Of a stretch of DNA of 64,000 nucleotides, positions 54,198-63,393 are shown in pieces. Origin of the DNA: CAWHPS01 sp963831235 (GTDB taxonomy: Bacteria; Fibrobacterota; OXYB2-FULL-49-7; JAEUSG01); NCBI GenBank assembly GCA_963831235.1, contig CAWHPS010000053.1, forward strand, positions 15,576 to 79,575, given 5' to 3'. The notes under the pieces were generated by a model that saw only the letters and a program-made list of their open reading frames with translations, was not told the DNA's origin and searched no databases. The translations under genes were made by a program, and so were the position numbers. Each line of letters opens with the position of its first letter. Position 1 is the first letter of the stretch.

Positions 54198-55622
54198 TCA
54201 ACATTGCTCCAAAACTCTCCCCATCCGGAAAAGTGTACCCTCACCAAACCACGGCCCAATAAGCTGAACACCGACCGGTAAACCTCCCGCGTTTCCAAAA
54301 GGAACCGTAAGTCCGGGAAGCCCTGCCAGATTGACAGATGTGGTATATATATCTCCTAGGTACATTGACAAAGGATCATCTATCTTCTCGCCGATACTAT
54401 ATGGAGGCGAAGGCATTGTGGGACAAACAATGGCGTCATACTTTTTAAAAGCCTCTTTAAAGTCCTGGGTAAGAAGCGACCGAACCCGTTGCGCTTTTTT
54501 GTAGTAGGCATCGTAATATCCTGATGACAGGACATAATTGCCAAGCATAATGCGGCGCTTTACTTCCATGCCAAAACCCATGCTGCGTGTATTGACGTAA
54601 AGGTCTTTCAGGGTATCAGCATCAGGCGAAGAAAAACCGTACTTGACGCCATCATACCTTGCCAGATTGCTGCTTGCTTCAGCGGTGGCCACTATATAAT
54701 ATGTTGCAACAGCGTATTCCGTGTGTGGAAGAGACATTTCCTCGACTGTAGCGCCGTTTGATTTTAAAAGATCAATAGCCTTGACAACAGCGTACTTTAT
54801 TTCAGGATTCAGTCCTTCAGCGAAATATTCCTTTGGCATGCCTATTTTAAGTCCCTTAACCCCTGCATCAAGCATGCCTAAATAATCCGGCACAGGATTT
54901 GAAGATGATGTTGAATCCATGGGATCATGTCCTGAAATTACAGATAAAATCAGGGCAGAATCACGCACATCGCGTGTCAGAGGGCCTATTTGATCAAGGG
55001 ATGATGCAAATGCCACGAGCCCATAACGGCTAACCCTGCCATAAGTGGGTTTAAGCCCGACAATGCCGCAGCAAGCCGCAGGCTGTCTGATGGAGCCGCC
55101 GGTATCAGACCCCAGCGCTGCAGGCGCTGTCTTTGCCGCCACAACAGCCGCGCTTCCACCGGAGGAACCGCCTGGGATTTTATCTGGATCAATGGGATTC
55201 CTGGTCGGGCCTTTAAAAGAGGTTTCGGTTGATGAGCCCATTGCGAATTCATCCATATTTGTTTTGCCCATAATAACGGCGCCTGCATTCTTAAGCTTCG
55301 TTACTACAGTTGAGTCAAAAACAGGGACATAGTTTCCGAGAATCCGAGAACCACAAGTTGTAAGAATGCCTTTTGTGCTGATGTTGTCTTTTAACGCTAT
55401 TGGGACTCCGGCAAGTGGGCCGCCTCGACCATCTGCAATCATTTTATCAGCAATTGCGGCCTCGGCAAAAGCTGTTTCTTCGCAAATTGTTATGTATGCG
55501 TTCAGGGACTTGTCTTTTTCCCTGATTGTTAAAGCATACGCATTAACAGCGTTGTGTGATGTAATTTCACGCTGTTTTAATTTATCAGCCAGTTCAAAAA
55601 CCGTGTGTTTGATTATATCCAT
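54198..55622 (-). CDS. gatA: Glutamyl/aspartyl-tRNA amidotransferase subunit A
   Basis: GatA is the amidase of GatCAB, which converts Glu-tRNA-Gln or Asp-tRNA-Asn to the amides. The 474-residue protein has the catalytic triad Lys78 (ALKDN), cis-Ser153 (PGGSSGGSA) and Ser177 (SDTGGSIRQPA). The ATG at 55622 is used; an open frame continues 96 bases further upstream but has no family residues. gatC and gatB are not adjacent. Confidence 0.95.
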   Translation of the reverse strand: MDIIKHTVFELADKLKQREITSHNAVNAYALTIREKDKSLNAYITICEETAFAEAAIADKMIADGRGGPLAGVPIALKDNISTKGILTTCGSRILGNYVPVFDSTVVTKLKNAGAVIMGKTNMDEFAMGSSTETSFKGPTRNPIDPDKIPGGSSGGSAAVVAAKTAPAALGSDTGGSIRQPAACCGIVGLKPTYGRVSRYGLVAFASSLDQIGPLTRDVRDSALILSVISGHDPMDSTSSSNPVPDYLGMLDAGVKGLKIGMPKEYFAEGLNPEIKYAVVKAIDLLKSNGATVEEMSLPHTEYAVATYYIVATAEASSNLARYDGVKYGFSSPDADTLKDLYVNTRSMGFGMEVKRRIMLGNYVLSSGYYDAYYKKAQRVRSLLTQDFKEAFKKYDAIVCPTMPSPPYSIGEKIDDPLSMYLGDIYTTSVNLAGLPGLTVPFGNAGGLPVGVQLIGPWFGEGTLFRMGRVLEQC

Positions 55623-55699
55623 AATATCCCAATCAATAAAAATTGTTATATGAAAATACAAAATTGAAGATGAACAGATCAAAAGAACCTCATCCCCTG

Positions 55700-55750
55700 C
55701 CCCTTCTCCAGCTTCCACTCAACATCGCTATAATCTTGCTGGAGAAGGGG
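55700..55750. repeat. Palindromic repeat, family A copy 3
   Basis: Perfect 13-bp arms CCCCTTCTCCAGC (55700-55712) and complement (55738-55750), preceded by CCTCATCCCCTG, upstream of gatA. Confidence 0.75.
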
Positions 55751-55810
55751 AAAAAGAAAGGTGTTAAAAGTTTGTGGTAAAATTTAATTCTGGAAATTAT
55801 TCTCCAGTGA

Positions 55811-55858
55811 CCCCTCTCCGGTGATCCTTGAAACCGGAGAGGGGAAAAAGGGGTGAGG
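55811..55858. repeat. Palindromic repeat, family A copy 4
   Basis: Perfect 12-bp arms CCCCTCTCCGGT (55811-55822) and complement (55833-55844), then AAAAAGGGGTGAGG. Copies 3 and 4 lie together between the divergent gatA and aminotransferase genes. Confidence 0.75.
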
Positions 55859-55907
55859 TTCTTTAACCTCCTTGCCCTTCCCACCTTGTTCAAGTTATTT
55901 TTTATTC

Positions 55908-57122
55908 ATGGAAAAAACCAAAACACTACAATTGTCCACTCGCGGGCAAAACCTGCCGAAATCAGCGATCCGGAAGCTTATTCCATTGTCAATAGAGACG
56001 GAGAAACGTGGCATCCGTATCATCAAACTCAATATCGGTCAGCCTGATATTGAAACCCCTGAAGAATTCTGGGAAGGCATAAGAAATTTCAAAGAAAAGG
56101 TTCTTGCCTATTCTCCATCCGAGGGTAGGCCGGAATATATCCAATCACTAATCAAATATTATAAGAAGACCATTGGACTCACATTTTCCGAGGAAGAAAT
56201 AATCGGAGTTGTAGGAGGCATGGAAGGACTTCTATTCATACTGCTGACAATTGCCGGCCCGGAAGATGAAATCATAATCCCTGAACCGTTTTATTCGAAT
56301 TACCAGGGCATTACATCAATGTCGCAGGTGAAATTCGTGACATTCACAACTTATGCTGAAAACGGCTACCATCTTCCTGAAAGATCAGTAATAGAAAAAT
56401 TAATCACCTCGCGAACCAGGGCCATCATGATAGCGTCACCAGGCAACCCGACCGGTTGTGTTTATACCCGCAAAGAGATGGAGATGATTGGCCAGATTGC
56501 AAAAGATCACGGTCTTTTTGTTTTATCAGATGAAGTTTACAGGGAGTTTTCCTATGACGGCGAACCGGTAACAAGCATCCTTCAGATTCCAGGCATGGAA
56601 CAACACGGCATAATACTTGACAGTGTGTCAAAGAGATACAGCGCATGTGGTGCAAGGCTTGGATGTGTCATAAGTCATAACAGGGAATTCATGGCCGTGA
56701 TAAAATCATACGCAACAGTCAGGCTTTCCGCTCCCACACTGGATCAAATCGGAATCGCCAACTGCGTTAATACACCTGACAGCTATTTTACGAGAGTGAA
56801 ACGCGAATACACCGAACGCCGGGACATTGTGGTAAATGCATTGAACAGCATCAAAGATGTGGTATGTCACAGGCCGGGAGGTGCGTTTTATGCCATGGCA
56901 AAAATCAAAGGTGTTGATACCGAAGATTTTTCCAAATGGCTGCTAAAAGATTTTAACGATAATGGCGAGACCGTCCTTATTGCTCCAGGAGAGGGTTTTT
57001 ATGCGACCCCAGGAGTGGGGCGTGATGAAATCCGCATCGCTTATGTGTTCAAGACCGAAATATTAAAACGCGGCATGGAAATACTTGTGAAGGGAATTGA
57101 AGAATACAGAAGAACGCATTGA
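55908..57122 (+). CDS. PLP-dependent aminotransferase, class I/II
   Basis: About 404 residues, aspartate-aminotransferase-like. The PLP-binding Lys242 is in DSVSKRYSACGARLG, with IGQPDIETPEEF and ASPGNPTGCVYTRKEM as fold-type I signatures, VLSDEVYREFSYDG carrying the Asp and Tyr that contact the cofactor, and the substrate Arg in DEIRIAYVF. The ATG at 55908 is chosen; the longer reading from 55872 adds a hydrophobic 12-residue piece without support. The exact substrate is unknown. Confidence 0.9.
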   Translation: MEKTKTLQLSTRGQNLPKSAIRKLIPLSIETEKRGIRIIKLNIGQPDIETPEEFWEGIRNFKEKVLAYSPSEGRPEYIQSLIKYYKKTIGLTFSEEEIIGVVGGMEGLLFILLTIAGPEDEIIIPEPFYSNYQGITSMSQVKFVTFTTYAENGYHLPERSVIEKLITSRTRAIMIASPGNPTGCVYTRKEMEMIGQIAKDHGLFVLSDEVYREFSYDGEPVTSILQIPGMEQHGIILDSVSKRYSACGARLGCVISHNREFMAVIKSYATVRLSAPTLDQIGIANCVNTPDSYFTRVKREYTERRDIVVNALNSIKDVVCHRPGGAFYAMAKIKGVDTEDFSKWLLKDFNDNGETVLIAPGEGFYATPGVGRDEIRIAYVFKTEILKRGMEILVKGIEEYRRTH

Positions 57123-57209
57123 ACTAACTTCAGAGCCCCGCAATGTCGTTGATTTAAGATTGATATGTGACAGTTAAAATCTAAAGACGCCTTTTGGCCT
57201 TCCCTTAAT

Positions 57210-57391
57210 TTGTCCGGCGGCACGGAGGCCGCCGGCTAATCATAATGATTGGCTAATTAATCAAACCGAGCCAGAGACGGCTCGGTAGAAAAAAAGGAAA
57301 ACAAGGGTAGCTAAATGCGAGGCCGTCCCTGGCCTTGCAAAATAAAGCCACAAATTTAATTGAATAGCTGGCGGCCTCTGTGCCGCCGGAC
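57210..57391. repeat. Nested inverted-repeat element with four hairpins
   Basis: Four GC-rich hairpins in 180 bases: CCGGCGGC/GCCGCCGG (57214-57235), ACCGAGCC/GGCTCGGT (57265-57286), GCGAGGCC/GGCCTTGC (57317-57338), GGCGGC/GCCGCC (57370-57387). The first and last are inverted copies of one 25-base unit, and the middle pair are diverged inverted copies of another. The remainder of the 57123-57454 gap holds no gene. Confidence 0.7.
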
Positions 57392-57454
57392 AAAAGAAGC
57401 AAGAAAGAAAGTTGAGTAACCTATTCAGCATCAGTCAACCTTAAGTCAATGGCA

Positions 57455-57522
57455 TTTCCCCTCTCCCGCGCGTATTGACTCAAGCTCGGGGGATGCGGGA
57501 GAGGGGAAAGAGGGGTGAGGGT
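57455..57522. repeat. Palindromic repeat, family A copy 5
   Basis: Perfect 15-bp arms TTTCCCCTCTCCCGC (57455-57469) and complement (57495-57509), then GAGGGGTGAGG. The GTG in this tail is the start codon of the following gene. Confidence 0.8.
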
Positions 57523-58588
57523 CACGAAAAGCAAAGTCCATATTGCACGCCTCGAAGATAAAACACCTCCGGATAAAATCATCCGTCGATTAAAAGATCT
57601 GCTCAATGCAGCAGAATTTGCCAACTATATCCCTGACAAAGACTTTGTCGCAGTCAAGACCCACTTCGGGGAAAAGCACAGCATAACACATGTGCCACCG
57701 TCTTTTTTCAAGCCCCTGGCATCACGTATAAAACAAGCCGGGGGAAGACCCTTCTTTGTCGAGACAAGCACACTCTACAAGGGCAACCGTTCCGACGCCC
57801 TTTCCCATCTTGAACTAGCCTTGGACCATGGCTTTACACCTGAAAACACAGGTATGGTTGTCATGATGGCGGATGGTCTCAAAGGTGATAGCGAATATGA
57901 GGTTGAGATAAGCCCTCAGCCGAAAACTGTTGTGAATATTGCCGGCCTGCTCCGGAAAATTAATTGTTTGGTAACGGTTTCCCACCCTACTGGCCATATT
58001 GCCATGGGTTTTGGCGGAACCATTAAAAACCTTGGTATGGGATTATCGAGCCGCAAGGGAAAACTTATCCAGCACAGCAGCGTAAAACCTTCCATAGAAA
58101 GCACTTCTTGCACAGGATGCGGACAATGCGTGAAATGGTGCCCGGAGGATGCGATTACACTTGTAAACAAAGTCGCTGTCATAAACCCCGATATCTGCAT
58201 AGGATGTGGAGAATGCCTGACCGAATGCCGTTACGACGCGGTGCTTTACAACTGGGGCATGGATAATACGCGAATCCAGGAAATGACAGCCGAGCATGCG
58301 CTTGGTGTTGTCAAAGGAAGGAGCTGCTTTTACATTAACTATCTCGTTAACTTTACCAAAGATTGCGACTGCTTCGGGACCGTCAAAAAACCACTCATTG
58401 CCGATATTGGCCTTCTCGCATCATCAGATCCTGTTGCGCTCGACGAAGCGTCCATATCCCTGATAGAAGATATCAACCAAAAACCCCTTTCAGAAATCGC
58501 TTATCCGGAACTTGACCCACGCGTGCAAACCAATCATGGCGAAAAAATCGGACTTGGAAAACGTGAATATACGCTTGTTGAGTGCTAG
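57515..58588 (+). CDS. DUF362 protein with two 4Fe-4S clusters
   Basis: A 357-residue protein. DUF362 region at about 40-330 (FVAVKTHFGEK, HPTGHIAMGFGGTIKNLGMG, SSDPVALDEA) with an inserted 2x[4Fe-4S] ferredoxin domain at about 193-245: CTGCGQCVKWCPE and CIGCGECLTECRYDA. Likely an electron-transfer or oxidoreductase protein in the cytoplasm; the reaction is unknown. The only start in frame is a GTG inside a palindromic repeat, whose GAGGGG/AAGAGG purines would also serve as ribosome site. It is followed 6 bases later by a phosphatase gene. Confidence 0.88.
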   Translation: MRVTKSKVHIARLEDKTPPDKIIRRLKDLLNAAEFANYIPDKDFVAVKTHFGEKHSITHVPPSFFKPLASRIKQAGGRPFFVETSTLYKGNRSDALSHLELALDHGFTPENTGMVVMMADGLKGDSEYEVEISPQPKTVVNIAGLLRKINCLVTVSHPTGHIAMGFGGTIKNLGMGLSSRKGKLIQHSSVKPSIESTSCTGCGQCVKWCPEDAITLVNKVAVINPDICIGCGECLTECRYDAVLYNWGMDNTRIQEMTAEHALGVVKGRSCFYINYLVNFTKDCDCFGTVKKPLIADIGLLASSDPVALDEASISLIEDINQKPLSEIAYPELDPRVQTNHGEKIGLGKREYTLVEC

Positions 58589-58594
58589 ACTTTC

Positions 58595-59233
58595 ATGAAA
58601 CACACCCCACCTGTTTCAGCCCTTGTCTTTGACCTCGACGGTACGCTTCTTGACTCAGCCCGTGACCTTGCTGATGCAGTCAACCACGCTCGCGGATGTT
58701 TCAAGCTTGATCCGCTTCCTGTTTCCGTTGTAACATCCTATATCGGGAATGGAGTCGTAAAACTCTTGGAACGTTCTTTCATTGACACGGATATTCCAGT
58801 TGAAAAGATAAGGCCCATAATGGCGGCCTATTATAATGATCATATGCTGGATCATACCAGACCGTATCCAGGTGTTAGTGAAACCCTGGTAAAATTACCT
58901 CAGATAAAAGCCGTTGTCTCCAATAAGCCCCAGGAATTCATCCCCGAGCTCCTCAAGAAATTCGATTTGCTTGGATATTTTTCTCTGATAATAGGAGGCA
59001 ATACTCTTTCCCATCAAAAACCTCATGTTTCCATTATTGAGCATGTTTCAAAACAACTCTTAATCCCCATTGCTGAGACAGTAATAATAGGCGATCACAA
59101 ACCTGATCTTGAAATGGCTGAAATGTGCGGGATAAGGAGTGTGTTCTGCGAATACGGCATTGGAAATGACGGCGGGATCAAATCCACCTGGCGGATTAAA
59201 GAATTCCGCGAACTTAAAGAACTTTTTTCTTAA
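58595..59233 (+). CDS. gph: HAD-family phosphatase, phosphoglycolate-phosphatase-like
   Basis: A 212-residue HAD hydrolase. Motif I VFDLDGTLLDS (nucleophile Asp), motif II in VVSNKPQ, Lys of motif III in SHQKPHV and motif IV IIGDHKPDLEMA. The small helical cap after motif I and the SDARDLADAVN-like start fit Gph/PGP enzymes that remove 2-phosphoglycolate. Substrate specificity is not certain. Probably in one operon with the DUF362 gene. Confidence 0.85.
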   Translation: MKHTPPVSALVFDLDGTLLDSARDLADAVNHARGCFKLDPLPVSVVTSYIGNGVVKLLERSFIDTDIPVEKIRPIMAAYYNDHMLDHTRPYPGVSETLVKLPQIKAVVSNKPQEFIPELLKKFDLLGYFSLIIGGNTLSHQKPHVSIIEHVSKQLLIPIAETVIIGDHKPDLEMAEMCGIRSVFCEYGIGNDGGIKSTWRIKEFRELKELFS

Positions 59234-59291
59234 AATATACTCAAAGAAGTATTGCTGCCTGCCGATAAAGACAATGAACAAGGAGGTTCAT

Positions 59292-59483
59292 ATGGATAAA
59301 TCCATGAAGGATGTCCAACTGTATAAGCTTCAGGAACTGATAAACAGCGATTACATTCCCTTTCTCGGCGGCAGACCCGAACGCAGACACCCCATATCCT
59401 CCCAGGAAATAGTTGATCTGAAAATTGATCTATGGACAACCTCGTCCGTTGATATTTTCATGGACAGGATAAGCAGACGATAA
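59292..59483 (+). CDS. Small protein, 63 residues
   Basis: The ATG at 59292 has a full AAGGAGG ribosome site eight bases upstream, so this is likely a real gene. The product is soluble and contains YKLQELINSDYIPFLGGRPE followed by SSQEIVDLKIDLWTTSSVD. No family recognised. A longer frame from further upstream overlaps the phosphatase gene and is not used. Confidence 0.6.
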   Translation: MDKSMKDVQLYKLQELINSDYIPFLGGRPERRHPISSQEIVDLKIDLWTTSSVDIFMDRISRR

Positions 59484-59614
59484 TGGCTCCAGCCGGACAT
59501 AGCCGCTCATAACAATTCCTGTTTCTCAAATTTTTCCCAATAAAGTTAATCCGCAACTTAAAGATTATTCTCAAATTTTACTTTAATTTCCGGTGTTGAT
59601 AATCAAAATAAATA

Positions 59615-59643
59615 TTGACAATGATGAAAAAGGGGTTTATATT
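59615..59643 (+). promoter_or_regulatory. Predicted promoter of the BNR-repeat protein gene
   Basis: TTGACA (59615-59620), a 17-base spacer, TATATT (59638-59643). It lies within a longer in-frame reading from 59593, which shows that the real start is the ATG at 59689 with its AAAGGGGG ribosome site. Confidence 0.7.
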
Positions 59644-59688
59644 GTTTTTAATCAAAAACAACCGCAACAATCATTAAAAGGGGGTCTC

Positions 59689-62343
59689 ATGAAACTGCTC
59701 ATGGTTTTCACCGCATGTACGCTGTTACTTTGCCAGGTATTCGCAGAGGACATTGCGCGCCAGAATCAAGGCGTGTATGGTGCCCGTCCGCTTGGGATTG
59801 TATATGATGATGTACACAACAAAGCTTTTCTCATAGCCTCATGCGCTTACTCATGTTTCAGTTCATCAGACTCCGGTTCAACCTGGAGCCCTGCTTTTCC
59901 CGCAGAATCCCTCAAGGTCGGCCTTAACGCAACTGATACGGTAGGATGGGGCGGCGGTGCAGTGGAACTTGTTTCAAAGAACGGCTTGACACTTGTACAT
60001 ACACAGGAGACAGGCGGATCATTATGGGCGCTTGTCGTGAGTTACGATGGCGGTGAAACATGGCAGACAATTTACAACAACAAGACTTTTGACGCATGGA
60101 AAAGCGCCCGCGCCACACAGTTTGGCATAAGCGCATCATCGTTATCCGCACCAAGGTTTCACACAACTTATAACAATAGGATTTACGTGGTTTTTACGGA
60201 CCTTATCATGATGTCCGCTGACTCCTGTCAGACCTGGAGCCTTATATGTTTCCCTGATTCCACAGCTAAAACCGCTGACAATCCGGATTCCACAAGGATT
60301 GTTTACGAACTTGACTTTGTGGGTACATCCGGTGATACGTTTTATGTGACCGGAACCGGCCCTGATTGGGGAGTTGCCCAATTTGCGAATGGAAACTGGA
60401 ACAAGATGAAGACCATTTACAGCACCGAGGATAATGGCCAGAGTTTCCATACTCTGGCTGATGCGATATTGATTAATAGAAATGAAACAAACGGAGGGCC
60501 GGTTGATACGGGCCGTTGTTTCGACATTGCCAACACAGAGGTCTCGCCAAGCGGGGACACAATCATCGTTTCCGAAGGCGGCACAATGATAAATTACGGG
60601 ATGATGAATGGCGGAGTTAGAATCGCAGTAAATTATTCGAGCGATCACGGAGCAACCTGGCACCCAATGTTTTACGAGACCCCTGGCAATAACAGGGGCA
60701 ATGTCAAGGCGTTTTGGGATGCCGCACTTCCAAGCAAATGGCGTGTATTCCTTGGTTCAACCCGCTACGCGGATAATCTTGATACTGTAATGCTGCATCC
60801 GGACAGTATCGGATATGGGGAAATGGGAAGAACACCTGAATCCATGGATGCCATGATTCCCGGGGCGGAATGCTGGATAGGCAATAGCAGTATCGGTCCG
60901 TTTGTAAGCAAAACAGGGATCGATGCCAAATTTTCTCTTTCCATAGAAGGGCTTGAAGGCGTTTCGATCTATAAGATCGCCCAAATCCCCGACCATCCTG
61001 ACACAGTTTATCTTGCAACCCACATGGGGCTTGCAGTCACCACACGCTACACTGATGAATCAATCCCCTATGCAGACAAGTGGAAACCACCGTACGGAAA
61101 TTTCGGCATGTTCAATCGAACCTATAATCTAGTGGCAATAAACCCGAACCGTCCGCTTCTGGTTGTCGCAACCGACATGAACAGGCTATCCATCACAACA
61201 AACGGCGGATTAAACAGCGAAGACTGGTCAGATGCAACCAGCCGCCTTGTCAAATTCGGCGGCGGTGGTGGTGTTGCACAGACTGATATCGCAGGCTTCA
61301 ACGCGCAGTTATACAATGACAATGGCGGTCAGATTACTGGCATTGACTTTATAGGAAGGGACACCATCCTCGCCACTTTTGCCTGTTCACGCAATTACTA
61401 TGGCGGACTTATACAGTCTTTTGACGGTGGTACCACATGGAGCAGAAACACCAATGTTCCTGATTCAACATGCGTGGATGTAACTGTTGCCCGTGATGCT
61501 TTCGGTAGCGAGGTTGCGTACCTTGTTTATGGAGCTTCAGGCGGAAGCAATCTTTTTACCGGCTATTTTATGAAAAGTTCTGATAACCTGGCATCCTGGA
61601 CAAGGATTCCTCTCAATCTGCGCAACATACAGGAAGGTAATCTGCAGAATCCCCCCAATGGCACATGGGCCGCACAGAAGCTGGAGTTTGCACCAGGCAG
61701 CCTTGATACAGCCTTCCTGATTGTGGCTAGCCGCTATCCAGCGGTTTCGTTCAATGGACTCGACACCATTTATACCATGAATCCTCAGCAATCCAATAAC
61801 AACTTAATGTCAATGAGTGCCATCACGGTCAACAAATGGGACCATGATTCAATCTTCTTTGTCCAGGGTAAAACAATCTGGGCCATGGGCCTCAATACCA
61901 TTGATGGTTCAGACAAACCATTAAGCAACATTACATTCAACCAGTATTTCAATGCCATGCCCGGCGAGATAATGTACGATATTGTCTTTGATGATTTAAC
62001 AATGTCCTCTTCCATGGGTTTCTTCGGCGTTACACAGAACGTATCAAGCGGTGGCACAGGTATTGTTGCCGGCAAAAAGGCGCCAACAGCTTTACCAATG
62101 CAAATCACAATGAATGTCACACCTTCATTGTTGGTTAATATCCAATTGCCTGTTAAGTCGCATATCAAGTTATCACTCTGCAATATACAGGGAAAAGTGG
62201 TACGGAGCTTAATGAATGAAAGTTGCGAGCCCGGCAGCAGGAGCGTCCAAATTCATAGCGAAAAACTGGCCAGCGGACTTTATTTTGTGAAGCTTAAGGC
62301 TGGACATAAGAGTATAACGAAAAACGTAGTAATTCTAAAATAA
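59689..62343 (+). CDS. Large secreted BNR/beta-propeller protein with sorting tail
   Basis: An 884-residue exported protein. A signal peptide (1-20, ending QVFA) is followed by BNR (Asp-box-like) repeats: SSDSGSTWSP, YDGGETWQTI, SADSCQTWSL, SSDHGATWHP, SFDGGTTWSR, SSDNLASWTR. These build a sialidase- or Vps10-like propeller, as in GH74 xyloglucanases, but no catalytic residues are assigned. The last 80 residues are a C-terminal sorting domain (SLCNIQGKVVRSL, LASGLYFVKLKAG, KNVVILK). It is probably an outer-surface or secreted polysaccharide-active or binding protein. It has its own promoter. Confidence 0.8.
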   Translation: MKLLMVFTACTLLLCQVFAEDIARQNQGVYGARPLGIVYDDVHNKAFLIASCAYSCFSSSDSGSTWSPAFPAESLKVGLNATDTVGWGGGAVELVSKNGLTLVHTQETGGSLWALVVSYDGGETWQTIYNNKTFDAWKSARATQFGISASSLSAPRFHTTYNNRIYVVFTDLIMMSADSCQTWSLICFPDSTAKTADNPDSTRIVYELDFVGTSGDTFYVTGTGPDWGVAQFANGNWNKMKTIYSTEDNGQSFHTLADAILINRNETNGGPVDTGRCFDIANTEVSPSGDTIIVSEGGTMINYGMMNGGVRIAVNYSSDHGATWHPMFYETPGNNRGNVKAFWDAALPSKWRVFLGSTRYADNLDTVMLHPDSIGYGEMGRTPESMDAMIPGAECWIGNSSIGPFVSKTGIDAKFSLSIEGLEGVSIYKIAQIPDHPDTVYLATHMGLAVTTRYTDESIPYADKWKPPYGNFGMFNRTYNLVAINPNRPLLVVATDMNRLSITTNGGLNSEDWSDATSRLVKFGGGGGVAQTDIAGFNAQLYNDNGGQITGIDFIGRDTILATFACSRNYYGGLIQSFDGGTTWSRNTNVPDSTCVDVTVARDAFGSEVAYLVYGASGGSNLFTGYFMKSSDNLASWTRIPLNLRNIQEGNLQNPPNGTWAAQKLEFAPGSLDTAFLIVASRYPAVSFNGLDTIYTMNPQQSNNNLMSMSAITVNKWDHDSIFFVQGKTIWAMGLNTIDGSDKPLSNITFNQYFNAMPGEIMYDIVFDDLTMSSSMGFFGVTQNVSSGGTGIVAGKKAPTALPMQITMNVTPSLLVNIQLPVKSHIKLSLCNIQGKVVRSLMNESCEPGSRSVQIHSEKLASGLYFVKLKAGHKSITKNVVILK

Positions 62344-62364
62344 GTTTTTTGCGAGTTACAATTT

Positions 62365-62416
62365 GGAAGACAGCTCTCTTTTGCTTTTATCAAGCATTAT
62401 TGAGATGCTGTCTTCC
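62365..62416 (+). terminator. Hairpin after the BNR gene, possible terminator
   Basis: GGAAGACAGC (62365-62374) and complement (62407-62416) with a 32-base loop; only a weak T-rich tail follows. Confidence 0.4.
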
Positions 62417-62522
62417 ATTTATATTTTCCAAAGACAACCCCTCTATTTTTAAGATGATTGCAAAAATATCTCGGATTTGTTTAACTTATGCTTATAAAGG
62501 GATTTATCCAGCAGGAGGCTCA

Positions 62523-62639
62523 ATGAAGCAGAAATTAACAGCAATCATTGAACGTGAAGATAATATGTATGTAGCGTTATGCCCTAGCGCCTGTACGATC
62601 CGCGACAATCCGATGACGACACCGACGGCAAAGCAATGA
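62523..62639 (+). CDS. HicB-like antitoxin fragment, 38 residues
   Basis: MKQKLTAIIEREDNMYVALCP matches the N-terminal strand-strand part of HicB antitoxins (usually KLTAVIEREGDGYVALCPEL). After that the protein is replaced by 17 unrelated residues and a stop; the usual 50 further residues and a HicA gene are absent. A GGAGG ribosome site is present. It is probably a truncated remnant. Confidence 0.5.
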   Translation: MKQKLTAIIEREDNMYVALCPSACTIRDNPMTTPTAKQ

Positions 62640-62721
62640 ACTTGCAAAGCGCTATTGAGATAAAAACGTAATAATTAGTATTTTAAAAACAGGAACCTTT
62701 ACCTCTTTAGCAGGAGAAATT

Positions 62722-63306
62722 ATGACGTCTGACCCAATCTTAAGAATGGCTCAAATTTCCAAAATACTCGAAGATCGTTTTTTTTATGCAAAGAGCCTTG
62801 TGCTAAAGAAACAGTTGGCGCGTATTAAGCAGGAACAGGAAACCGAAGAAGCGTTATCCAGAGTTTCCGGAATCACCAACAAGGTCGTGCTAAAGGAGTT
62901 GGTTGCGCTTAATGTTCGACCCGAGATATTGTCCGCCCTTTGTCTGGTGCCCATTATTATGGTCGCCTGGGCGGATGGCAAGATTGAGGAAAAGGAGCGG
63001 AGGGCTGTTTTGGAAGGAGCCGGGAAAAACGGTCTCGGTGAAGACCACGAAATTATTAAAGAATGGCTTCAGCACAAACCCGATGAATCCCTGATGGATG
63101 CATGGAAAGCCTACATGACGGGTCTATGTGAAATCATCCACAGAGAAAGCCTCATTGCTCTTAAAACCGACATTCTTGAACACACACGGATGGTGGCGGA
63201 AGCCTCCGGCAGCTTTCTTGGCCTGACAAACCCGATATCAGCGAAAGAACAGGCGGTATTGGACGGTGTCGCCTCGTTTTTCAGGGAATCCGGATCGTGC
63301 CAGTGA
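62722..63306 (+). CDS. TerB-like domain protein
   Basis: A 194-residue soluble protein. The central block CLVPIIMVAWADGKIEEKER resembles the TerB/DjlA N-terminal helical domain (xxxxMAWADGxIxxxE), linked to tellurite resistance or membrane stress. An N-terminal coiled segment (about 20-50) precedes it. It lies 90 bases upstream of a P-type ATPase gene on the same strand. Function unknown. Confidence 0.6.
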   Translation: MTSDPILRMAQISKILEDRFFYAKSLVLKKQLARIKQEQETEEALSRVSGITNKVVLKELVALNVRPEILSALCLVPIIMVAWADGKIEEKERRAVLEGAGKNGLGEDHEIIKEWLQHKPDESLMDAWKAYMTGLCEIIHRESLIALKTDILEHTRMVAEASGSFLGLTNPISAKEQAVLDGVASFFRESGSCQ

Positions 63307-63393
63307 TGGGCGCCCCTGATGCAGCTGTCCGAAGAATAAAAGACGCATTCACCCGCTTCAACAAAAACCGCTAATACAGGATAAAAACATTAG

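Noticed and set aside
59593..59688. Earlier start of the BNR protein at 59593
   Set aside because: The predicted -35 and -10 elements lie inside this stretch, and the signal peptide starts at 59689.
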